Source: Pseudomonadota bacterium
GTDB taxonomy: Bacteria > Pseudomonadota > Gammaproteobacteria > Pseudomonadales > UBA5518
Assembly: GCA_963204845.1 (NCBI GenBank)
Contig: CAUJIL010000242.1
Span: forward strand, 1-17,247
DNA length: 17,247 nucleotides
Direction of reading: 5' to 3'
The position numbers and the translations under genes were made by a program. How positions within the stretch are numbered: the first letter of the stretch is position 1; each line of letters starts with the position of its first letter. Below the pieces are notes generated by a model, which searched no databases, was not told where the DNA came from, and saw only the letters and a list, made by a program, of their open reading frames with translations. Of the stretch, positions 8,513 to 14,428 are shown piece by piece.

Positions 8513-9435
8513 GCGGCCCTCCCGTCGCCCGTGAGACGCTCCGCCACCCGCAGCACGGCGCTGCGCGCGCGCGGGTTGGCCGCGACTTCGGCCTCGCCGG
8601 GGCGCAGCGCCCGGCCGATACGGCGCAACGTCGGCGTACCGGCCGCCGCGATGCCGGGCTGCCCCGTGTGGCGCGAGGCGTCGCGCATGAAGCGCTTCAC
8701 GATGCGGTCCTCGAGCGAGTGGAAGCTGATCACGACCAGCCGCCCGCCGGGACGCAAGGCCTCGACCGCCGCTGCCAGCGCACCGCCGAGCGCCTCGAGT
8801 TCGCCGTTGACGAAAATGCGGATCGCCTGGAACGCGCGCGTCGCCGGGTGCCGGCCCTTCTCCCAGGCCGGGTTCGCCTCGGCGACGATGCGCGCCAGGT
8901 GCGCGGTGGTGCGGATCGGCGCGCTCGCGCGCTCGCGCACGATCGCCGCCGCCATGCGCCGCGCGAAGCGCTCCTCGCCGTACTCGCGCAACACTTTCTC
9001 GATTTCCTCGGCGCGCGCACGCGCAAGCCACTCGGCGGCGCTGCGCCCCGTGTCGGGATCCATGCGCATGTCGAGCGGTCCGTCGTGCTGGAAGCTGAAG
9101 CCGCGGCGTGGATCGTCGATCTGCGGCGAGGACACGCCGAGGTCGAGCACGATGCCGTGCACGCCCGTGTGCAGGCCGTGACGGCGCAGGATCTGCGCGA
9201 GGTCGGCGAACGAGGCCTGCTCGATCGCGAAGCGCGGGTCGGTGCCGAACAACCCGACGGCGGCGGCAACTGCCTCGGGGTCGCGGTCGATCGCGAGCAG
9301 CCGTCCGGCGGGTGCGAGTCGGCCCAGGATCGCTCCGGCATGACCGCCGCGACCGAACGTCCCGTCCACATACCAGCCAGCGGAGTCTGTCACCAGAAAA
9401 TCCACCGCCTCCTGCAGCATCACAGGTGTGTGCAT
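8509..9435 (-). CDS. rsmH: 16S rRNA (cytosine(1402)-N(4))-methyltransferase RsmH (MraW)
   Basis: RsmH uses S-adenosylmethionine to methylate N4 of C1402 in the decoding centre of 16S rRNA. The 308-residue protein begins MHTPVMLQE, the typical family start, and carries DGTFGRGGH (24-32, SAM loop), AIDRDP (48-53), DLGVSSPQ (98-105), RGFSF (111-115), LDMRMD (121-126), HPATRAFQAIRI (196-207) and ISFHSLEDRIVK (236-247). ATG 9435 was chosen over an in-frame upstream ATG (9519) that would overlap mraZ and add 28 residues unlike the family. The gene starts 20 bases after the mraZ stop, with an AGGCGG-like ribosome site between. It ends by overlapping ftsL. Confidence 0.97.
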   Translation of the reverse strand: MHTPVMLQEAVDFLVTDSAGWYVDGTFGRGGHAGAILGRLAPAGRLLAIDRDPEAVAAAVGLFGTDPRFAIEQASFADLAQILRRHGLHTGVHGIVLDLGVSSPQIDDPRRGFSFQHDGPLDMRMDPDTGRSAAEWLARARAEEIEKVLREYGEERFARRMAAAIVRERASAPIRTTAHLARIVAEANPAWEKGRHPATRAFQAIRIFVNGELEALGGALAAAVEALRPGGRLVVISFHSLEDRIVKRFMRDASRHTGQPGIAAAGTPTLRRIGRALRPGEAEVAANPRARSAVLRVAERLTGDGRAA

Positions 9436-9455
9436 CGCAACCGCCTGCCGCTGGC

Positions 9456-9911
9456 CTACAGTGACAAACGCAGCATCTCGTCGGGAACCGCATCCCCGAC
9501 GCGAGCCATCTGCAGCCACGTGTCACGCTCGGCCAGCCACGTGTCCTCGTCCCACAACTCCATCTTGTTGCCCTGCCCCACGAGCACGGCTTTCTTGTCG
9601 AGTCCGGCGTAGTCGCGCAGCGCCGGCGGAATCAGCACGCGGCCGCTGGCGTCGCATTCGAGATCACTGGCGTAGCCGATCACCAGCCGCTGGAAGCGGC
9701 GTACCACGGGGTTCAGCGTCGGGAGTGCCTGGATCTCGCGTTCGAGGTCCTCCCAGGTCGGCAACGGGTAGACGAGCAGGCAGCGGCTCTGGGTGTCGAT
9801 GGTCGCCACCAGTTGCCCGGCGCACAGCGACTGCAGCCGATCGCGCTGGCGCGCCGGCATGGCCAGGCGCCCCTTCGGATCGATGCTGAGATGATGCACG
9901 CCTCGGAACAC
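9456..9911 (-). CDS. mraZ: Transcriptional regulator MraZ
   Basis: MraZ is a ring-forming SpoVT/AbrB-type DNA-binding protein that represses its own dcw promoter. The 151-residue product (E. coli 152) has two AbrB-like half domains, each with the DxxGR motif: DPKGR (11-15) and DASGR (87-91). Other family features are TIDTQSRCLLVYPLPTWE (38-55), NPVVRRFQRLVIGYA (67-81), LVGQGNKMELWDE (110-122) and a C-terminal RLSL. I chose GTG 9911 because it gives the family start MFRG. An in-frame TTG at 9923 would add four residues, and neither start has a strong Shine-Dalgarno sequence. Operator-like repeats lie just upstream, consistent with autoregulation. Confidence 0.95.
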   Translation of the reverse strand: MFRGVHHLSIDPKGRLAMPARQRDRLQSLCAGQLVATIDTQSRCLLVYPLPTWEDLEREIQALPTLNPVVRRFQRLVIGYASDLECDASGRVLIPPALRDYAGLDKKAVLVGQGNKMELWDEDTWLAERDTWLQMARVGDAVPDEMLRLSL

Positions 9912-9943
9912 GGCTAATCGCAACCCACGTTGTTATCGGAAAC

Positions 9944-9981
9944 GTCCATGTTGATCCACTTTGCGCCACTTCACCCCACTT
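9944..9981 (-). promoter_or_regulatory. MraZ operator array (10-bp direct repeats)
   Basis: On the minus strand, between the promoter -10 box and mraZ, AAGTGG occurs three times at an exact 10-bp period: AAGTGGGGTG, AAGTGGCGCA and AAGTGGATCA. A fourth degenerate unit, ACATGGACGT, keeps the same phase. MraZ of E. coli binds TGGGN repeats separated by 5 bp in the mra leader, so this is its expected operator. Only the first unit has the full TGGG core. A separate TGGG at 9924-9927 is one base out of phase. Confidence 0.8.
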
Positions 9982-9987
9982 TTCGAC

Positions 9988-10017
9988 ACTATATGGACGC
10001 GCGAACAACAGTGTCAA
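9988..10017 (-). promoter_or_regulatory. Pmra, sigma70-type promoter of the dcw cluster
   Basis: The minus strand carries a perfect -35 TTGACA (10017-10012), an 18-bp spacer and a -10 TATAGT (9993-9988, 5 of 6 consensus). Transcription would start near 9981, at the edge of the MraZ repeat array, giving a leader of about 70 bases before mraZ. This is the best sigma70-like promoter I found in the window and the only strong one upstream of the tightly packed dcw genes. Confidence 0.8.
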
Positions 10018-10210
10018 GGACACGGAAGCCGCGACAGCGAAGAAAAAAGACTTCAAGATCAAATGGTTAAAAGGCGGGCGCAGGGGCGGTGAGGGATCGA
10101 GGAAATGCTTGGCGCTGCATTACATGCCGTTGCACTGGCAACTTAAAGTAAACTCTCACTAGTGAGAATATTTTGTTATTAGAACAACCCGCAATCCTAC
10201 TTCGAGAGAT
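10018..10210. other. A+T-richer intergenic region between rnpB and Pmra
   Basis: These 193 bases are visibly richer in A+T than the genes around them. They hold a perfect 14-bp palindrome at 10154-10167 and a TTGTT/AACAA inverted repeat at 10173-10187. I see no credible coding sequence. One open minus-strand frame starts at 10062 with a hydrophobic stretch, but it runs through Pmra and over mraZ in another frame and is not family-like. Confidence 0.5.
10154..10167. repeat. Perfect 14-bp palindrome TCTCACTAGTGAGA
   Basis: The two 7-base arms (TCTCACT, AGTGAGA) are exact inverse complements with no spacer, the shape of a dimeric repressor operator. On the minus strand it overlaps the end of a weak promoter-like element (TTGCGG, 18 bp, TATTCT). 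On the plus strand it is followed by ATATTTTGTT, so a weak hairpin terminator is an alternative reading. The binding factor, if any, is unknown. Confidence 0.4.
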
Positions 10211-10229
10211 AAAAAAAGCAGAGTCAGCC
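10211..10229 (-). terminator. Likely 3' end and terminator of rnpB
   Basis: The 3' strand of the RNase P P1 helix (GGCTGACTCTGC, 10229-10218) is followed at once by seven T residues (10217-10211) on the minus strand. The P1 helix itself, closed over the whole RNA, or a local fold could give factor-independent termination. No separate short hairpin is visible beside the T run. Confidence 0.5.
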
Positions 10230-10593
10230 TGTAAGCCGGGTTCTGTCGAAGACAGTCATTCATCTGGGACGCGCGTCACCGCTCGCCTCTAGCGACCTAC
10301 CCGAACCCCGTGCGGGCCGCACGAACGGGTTCCTATTTGGTCTTGCTCCGGGTGGGGTTTGCCATCGCCACGCCTGTTGCCAGCCGCGCGGTGCGCTCTT
10401 ACCGCACCATTTCACCCTTGCCTGCCGCCGCCATCATCGATGCCGGCGCCATAGGCGGTTTGCTTTCTGTTGCACTTTCCGTGGGCTCACGCCCCCCAGG
10501 CGTTACCTGGCACCCTGCCCTGTGGAGCCCGGACTTTCCTCCCGGCGGTCCCGCTTGCGCGGTGCCGCCGAGCGACTGTCCGGCCGACTCTGC
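10218..10593 (-). ncRNA. rnpB: RNase P RNA, bacterial class A (M1 RNA)
   Basis: This is the catalytic RNA that cleaves 5' leaders from pre-tRNAs. Conserved blocks, reading the minus strand, are GGAGGAAAGTCCGGGCTCC (around 10542-10524), AGGGCAGGGTGCCAGGTAAC, GGTAAGAGCGCACCGCGCGG, CCCGGAGCAAGACCAAATAGG, AGATGAATGACTGTC, and ACAGAACCCGGCTTA near the 3' end (10246-10232). The ends were set by the P1 helix: GCAGAGTCGGCC at the 5' end pairs over 12 positions (one G-U) with GGCTGACTCTGC at the 3' end. The resulting 376 nt compares with 377 nt in E. coli. The gene lies between rsmI and mraZ on the same strand. Confidence 0.97.
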
Positions 10594-10600
10594 GCGGCGG

Positions 10601-10609
10601 AGTATATCA
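10601..10609 (-). promoter_or_regulatory. Extended -10 promoter of rnpB, sharing the rsmI stop codon
   Basis: Reading the minus strand, TGATATACT contains TATACT (10606-10601, 5 of 6 consensus) preceded by TGA, giving the extended -10 form TGn-TATACT. The predicted start of the RNA at 10593 is 7 bases downstream, the usual distance. No good -35 hexamer is seen at 16-18 bp upstream, which fits reliance on the extended element. The TGA is also the rsmI stop codon. Confidence 0.65.
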
Positions 10610-11452
10610 CCGGGCGACGGGATCGGGCCGCGCGGCGAGCGCGGCGCGGTACACCTCGTTGCGCGGGCGTCCGCTGATGCGCGTCACGCAGGCGACCGCC
10701 TCGCTGAGCGGCAGGTGCTCGAGCAGCACCGCGAGCATCGTGTCCAGGCTGGCAACCGCGTCACCGGTGCGCTCCCGCTCCGCTGCGCCGCCGAGCAGCA
10801 GCACGATCTCGCCGAGTTGCTGTTCGGGGTCGGACTCGACCGCGGCCAGCACCTCGGCGACGTTCGCGCCGAGCAGCGTCTCGTGCAGCTTGGTCAACTC
10901 GCGCGCCAGCGTGCACGGCCGCGCGCCGCCGAACACCTGTGCCACGTCGCGCAGCGTCTCGAGCACACGCCGCGGGGACTCGTAGATGACCAGCGTGCGC
11001 GACTCGGCGAGCAACTCCCCCAGACGCGCCTGGCGCGCCGCACGCCGCGCCGGCAGGAAGCCCTCGAACACGAAACGGTCGGTCGGCAGTCCGGCGACGC
11101 TCAGCGCCGCGACCGCAGCACACGGCCCCGGCACCGCCACCACGCGGATGCCGGCCTCCCGCGCCTCGCGCACCAGCCGGAACCCCGGATCGGAGATCAG
11201 CGGCGTGCCGGCGTCGGAGACCAGCGCCACCGAACCGCCATCGCGCAGCGTGCGCAGCAGGCCCGCGCTGCGCTGCGTCTCGTTGTGATCGTGGTACGCC
11301 GTCACCGGGCAGGCGATGCCGAAATGCGCGAGCAGTTGCCGGCAGCGCCGCGTGTCCTCGGCCGCGATCAGATCGACGCCGCGCAACACCTCGACGGCGC
11401 GCTGCGTGATGTCACCGAGGTTGCCGATGGGGGTTGCTACGACATAGAGCAC
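10607..11452 (-). CDS. rsmI: 16S rRNA (cytidine(1402)-2'-O)-methyltransferase RsmI
   Basis: RsmI 2'-O-methylates C1402 of 16S rRNA, using S-adenosylmethionine. The 281-residue product (E. coli 286) is a tetrapyrrole-methylase-fold protein. It shows YVVATPIGNLGDIT (3-16), AEDTRRCRQLLAHFGI (31-46), YHDHNE (53-58), ALVSDAGTPLISDPG (76-90), VPGPCAAVAALSVAGLPTDRF (107-127), EGFLP (130-134), YESPRR (157-162) and ARELTKLHE (183-191). GTG 11452 was chosen because it gives the family N-terminus and has GGAG about 11 bases upstream. The frame is open upstream without an ATG. It is transcribed divergently from lpoA and runs straight into the rnpB promoter. Confidence 0.95.
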   Translation of the reverse strand: MLYVVATPIGNLGDITQRAVEVLRGVDLIAAEDTRRCRQLLAHFGIACPVTAYHDHNETQRSAGLLRTLRDGGSVALVSDAGTPLISDPGFRLVREAREAGIRVVAVPGPCAAVAALSVAGLPTDRFVFEGFLPARRAARQARLGELLAESRTLVIYESPRRVLETLRDVAQVFGGARPCTLARELTKLHETLLGANVAEVLAAVESDPEQQLGEIVLLLGGAAERERTGDAVASLDTMLAVLLEHLPLSEAVACVTRISGRPRNEVYRAALAARPDPVAR

Positions 11453-11523
11453 GGTACCGGTCTCCGCGGTGGCGGCCGCTCCGGAGCGGGTGCCGGTGCG
11501 GTGGTTTGCGTTAGTATACCGGC
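11453..11523. promoter_or_regulatory. Divergent rsmI/lpoA promoter region
   Basis: These 71 bases separate two divergent genes. A minus-strand TATACT (11518-11513) could be the -10 of rsmI, giving a leader of about 54 bases. The same bases read on the plus strand include TAGTAT (11512-11517), 7 bases from the lpoA ATG. No convincing -35 hexamer is seen for either direction, so both calls are tentative. Confidence 0.35.
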
Positions 11524-13470
11524 ATGAAATCACCGCTTCGCCGCCACCTGCCGCTCGCGCTGTCGCTGCTCGTCGCCGCGGGCTGCTCACAGCAACCCGA
11601 GCGGCCCGCTGCCGGCGCCACCACGCCGCAGCCGGCACCGGCGGCGCCGCAGCCGGTCGCCGACGAGGTCGAGCACCTGCTCGCGCTGGCCGCGCGCAGC
11701 CAGGATCCGCTGGTGGCCGGCGATGCGCGCCTCGAGGCAGCAGCCGAACTGCTGCGCCGCGGCGACGGCGCGCGCGCCCGCGCGCTGCTCGACGAACTCG
11801 CGCAATCCACGCTGTCGGCGCGCCAGCGCGCGCACCACGCATTGCTCGGCGCGCGGCTCGATCTGGACGCGGGCGATGCGCAGCAGGCGCTGGCGCGCCT
11901 GCAGGCAATCCCGGCCACCATCGAGGGAATGGACGCGACGCTGCAGGTCGAACTCGCGCTCGCGCGCGCCGAGGTCCACGAAGCGCTGGGACAGCACCTC
12001 GACGGTGCGCGCGAGCGCACCGCCGCCCATCCGTGGCTCGCCGACGACACCGCGCGGCGCGACAACGCGCGCGCGATCCTCGCGGCGCTGGCCGCGACCG
12101 ATTTGCACACCCTGGAGCGCACGAGCGCCGACGCCACGCGCGAGGACTGGCGGGGCTGGCTCGAACTGGCGCTGGTGGTGCGCGACACACGCCGCGCGCC
12201 GGGCCAGCAGCTGGCGGAACTCTCGCGCTGGGAGCAGCGCTATGCGCTGATCGCGGCGCTGCGCTCGGCGGGCGAACTGCTGCCCGCGATACGCGAACGG
12301 ATCCGCCAACCCGGGCGCGTCGCGCTGTTGCTGCCGCTGAGCGGCGACGCCGCCGCCGGCGGGCTGGCGGTGCTGCACGGTTATCTCGCCGAACACCTGC
12401 GCCAGCTCGACGCCGGCGAAGCGCCGCCGCCGGTGGCGATCATCGACACCTCGGCGATGGCCGGCGGCTTTGCCGCGGCCTACGCCGGCGCGGTTGCCGA
12501 TGGCACGGAGTTCGTGATCGGCCCACTGCTGAAGGAAGATATCGCCGCCTTCGGCCCGGCGCTGCCGGTCGCCGTGCCGACGCTGGCGCTGAACTTCTCC
12601 GACGCGCCACCGCCGGACGGGCGTCTGTACAGTTTCGGCCTGGACGCGCTCGACGAGGCCGATCAGCTCGCCGACGCCGCGCACCAGCGTGGCCTGCGGC
12701 AGGTCGTCCTGCTGAGCGACGATTCCGAACTGGCACGCCGGCAGGCACAGCGGTTCCGCGAGCGCCGGCGGGCGCTCGGCGACGAGGACGTGGCCGACTC
12801 GCTGGTCCTCGGCGACCTGAACGCGTTCCGCGGTGACTTCGATCGCACCCTGCTACTCGAGGGCAGCCGCCGGCGCTCCGCGGCGCTCACCGGACTGCTG
12901 TCACGCCAACTGGTCACCGAGACGCGCCGGCGCCAGGACCTGCAACTGCTCGTGATGTTCGCCAATCCGGTCGCCGCGCGCTCGTTGCGGCCGCTGGTGT
13001 CGTTCCTGCAGGCCGGCGACCTGCCCCTGTGGGCGGCGAGCCAGGCACACGCGGCGAACCCCAGCCGGCGCGACGACCGGGATCTCGAGGCGGTGCGTTT
13101 CCTCGACGCCCCGTGGTTCTCCGGCGCCGAGCAACCGCTGCGGCAGGCGCTCGGCGACGGCGTTCCGGCAGGCGGCCTGCAGCGCCTGGCCGCGCTGGGA
13201 GTCGATGCGTGCCGGTTGCAGTCACGCCACGGCCTGCTCGAATGGATGAACGCGCTGGGGCTGTCCGGAGCCACCGGCGAGTTGACGCTCGATGGCCGTC
13301 GCAAGTTGCACCGGCGCCTGTCCTGGTACGCATTCAGCGGTGGCCTCGTCACGGCCGAACACGCCCGCGGCGCGCTGGTTGCGCCGGCGGCGCACGCAGC
13401 GGGTCTGTCCACGGAGGGAGAGACGCCATGGAACACGACACAGGCCGCGCCACCCGCGCGGCAACCATAG
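11524..13470 (+). CDS. lpoA: Penicillin-binding protein activator LpoA (YraM/LppC family lipoprotein)
   Basis: LpoA is an outer-membrane lipoprotein that reaches through the periplasm to stimulate the class A synthase PBP1A. The 648-residue protein (E. coli 678) has a lipoprotein signal peptide with basic start, hydrophobic core and lipobox LVAAGC (Cys21). Serine at +2 is consistent with outer-membrane sorting. A Pro/Ala-rich linker (about 24-45) and a helical, TPR-like N-terminal domain follow. The C-terminal periplasmic-binding-protein-like domain starts near VALLLPLSG (266-274) and contains FVIGPLLKEDI, VPTLALNFS and a later LLVMFANPVAARSLRPLVSF. No Shine-Dalgarno sequence precedes the ATG. 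The gene leads an operon with yraN and diaA, as in E. coli. Confidence 0.92.
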   Translation: MKSPLRRHLPLALSLLVAAGCSQQPERPAAGATTPQPAPAAPQPVADEVEHLLALAARSQDPLVAGDARLEAAAELLRRGDGARARALLDELAQSTLSARQRAHHALLGARLDLDAGDAQQALARLQAIPATIEGMDATLQVELALARAEVHEALGQHLDGARERTAAHPWLADDTARRDNARAILAALAATDLHTLERTSADATREDWRGWLELALVVRDTRRAPGQQLAELSRWEQRYALIAALRSAGELLPAIRERIRQPGRVALLLPLSGDAAAGGLAVLHGYLAEHLRQLDAGEAPPPVAIIDTSAMAGGFAAAYAGAVADGTEFVIGPLLKEDIAAFGPALPVAVPTLALNFSDAPPPDGRLYSFGLDALDEADQLADAAHQRGLRQVVLLSDDSELARRQAQRFRERRRALGDEDVADSLVLGDLNAFRGDFDRTLLLEGSRRRSAALTGLLSRQLVTETRRRQDLQLLVMFANPVAARSLRPLVSFLQAGDLPLWAASQAHAANPSRRDDRDLEAVRFLDAPWFSGAEQPLRQALGDGVPAGGLQRLAALGVDACRLQSRHGLLEWMNALGLSGATGELTLDGRRKLHRRLSWYAFSGGLVTAEHARGALVAPAAHAAGLSTEGETPWNTTQAAPPARQP

Positions 13471-13814
13471 GACGCGCCGCCGAAGACCGCGCGCTGCAGG
13501 AACTGGGCGCGGCAGGATTGCGGCTGGTGGCTCGCAACTTCCGCTGCCGCCTCGGCGAGCTCGACCTCGTGATGCTCGACGGCGAAACGCTGGTGTGCGT
13601 GGAGGTGCGCGCGCGCGCCAGCGCGCGTTTCGGCAGTGCCGCCGAGAGCGTCGGCGTCTCGAAGCAGCGCCGGCTGCAGGCCGCCGCCGGACTGTTTCTA
13701 GCCTGGCATCCCGCGCTGCAGCGCCGGGCGGTGCGCTTCGATCTGTTCGCCGTGGACGGCGCGCCCGGCGATGCACCGCCGCGCACCACCTGGATCCGCG
13801 GCATCTTCGGCTGA
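13428..13814 (+). CDS. yraN: UPF0102 family protein YraN (endonuclease-like fold)
   Basis: The 128-residue product belongs to the widespread UPF0102/YraN family, which has an endonuclease-like fold but no settled function. Family motifs are GRAAEDRALQEL (15-26), RNFRCRLGELDLV (36-48), VEVRAR (58-63), SKQRRLQAAAGLFL (78-91) and RFDLFAVDG (103-111). The acidic residues in GELD and the E in VEVR are placed like the nuclease core residues of the fold. ATG 13428 follows a strong GGAGGGAG site that lies inside lpoA, and the two genes overlap by 43 bases in different frames. Its place after lpoA and before diaA is conserved from E. coli. Confidence 0.9.
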   Translation: MEHDTGRATRAATIGRAAEDRALQELGAAGLRLVARNFRCRLGELDLVMLDGETLVCVEVRARASARFGSAAESVGVSKQRRLQAAAGLFLAWHPALQRRAVRFDLFAVDGAPGDAPPRTTWIRGIFG

Positions 13815-13831
13815 CTTCCGGGAGTGTTCGC

Positions 13832-14425
13832 ATGGACCAGCTCGACGACCCCCTGCAACTGCTGTTCGCGGCGCACGTGGACGCCGTCTACCGCACGCTC
13901 GACGCGCTGTACTCGGAGGTGCAGCGCGCGGTGGACCTGCTCGCCGACAGCCTGCTGTCCGGCCACCGCGTGCTGGTCTGCGGTGTCGGCACGGGTGCCA
14001 CGCTCGCGCAGGGTTTCGCGGCCGCATTGCTGAACCGCACCCACATCGATCGCCCCGGTCTGCCGGTGATCCTGATCGGTGCCGAACCCGCCGCGATCGG
14101 CGCGATCGCGGAATCGTACGGGGTGGACGGCGTGTTCTCGCGGCAGGTGCGTGCGCTGGGGCAGGCCGGCGACGTGCTGGTGCTGATCCAGAACGCGCGG
14201 ACCACCGTCGTGCTGGGACCGGCCGCGCTCGCCGCGCATGCGCGCGAGATGCGCGTGGTGACCCTGTCGGCCGAGGACGGCGAGCGCACGACGGCGGCAC
14301 TCGCGCCCGAGGACGTCGAACTGCGCGTGCCGGTGCAGGATCCGTTGCGCGCCGGCGAATGCCAGCAGTTGCTGCTCGGCGCGCTGGCGGAACTGCTCGA
14401 GATCCGGCTGTTCGGCCCGGTCTGA
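13832..14425 (+). CDS. diaA: DiaA-like SIS-domain protein
   Basis: In E. coli DiaA binds DnaA and promotes timely initiation at oriC. This 197-residue product (E. coli 196) aligns by eye with DiaA over its length: RVLVCGVGTGATLAQGFAAALLNR (46-69), RPGLPVILIGAE (74-85), SRQVRALGQAGDVLVLI (103-119), DVELRVPVQDPLRAGECQ (161-178) and a C-terminal LLEIRLF. The phosphosugar-binding serines of the SIS fold are largely missing (GVGTGA at 51-56, QNARTT at 120-125), which argues against a GmhA isomerase. ATG 13832 has GGAG about 7 bases upstream and follows the yraN stop by 17 bases. It ends 3 bases from the convergent sspB stop. Annotation as a GmhA-like protein is the alternative. Confidence 0.85.
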   Translation: MDQLDDPLQLLFAAHVDAVYRTLDALYSEVQRAVDLLADSLLSGHRVLVCGVGTGATLAQGFAAALLNRTHIDRPGLPVILIGAEPAAIGAIAESYGVDGVFSRQVRALGQAGDVLVLIQNARTTVVLGPAALAAHAREMRVVTLSAEDGERTTAALAPEDVELRVPVQDPLRAGECQQLLLGALAELLEIRLFGPV

Positions 14426-14428
14426 GCG

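Noticed and set aside
9912..9923. TTG at 9923 as the mraZ start
   Set aside because: It adds four residues before the family-typical MFRG. GTG 9911 gives 151 residues, near the E. coli length. Neither has a clear ribosome site, so the rejection is tentative.
9664..10062. Minus-strand frame starting with a hydrophobic, signal-like stretch upstream of mraZ
   Set aside because: It spans Pmra and the MraZ repeats and then runs over mraZ out of frame. Its later part is an Arg/Pro/Ala-rich shadow translation.
10310..11527. Plus-strand frame across rnpB and rsmI
   Set aside because: Its first part is antisense to RNase P RNA and the rest antisense to rsmI. It has no family features.
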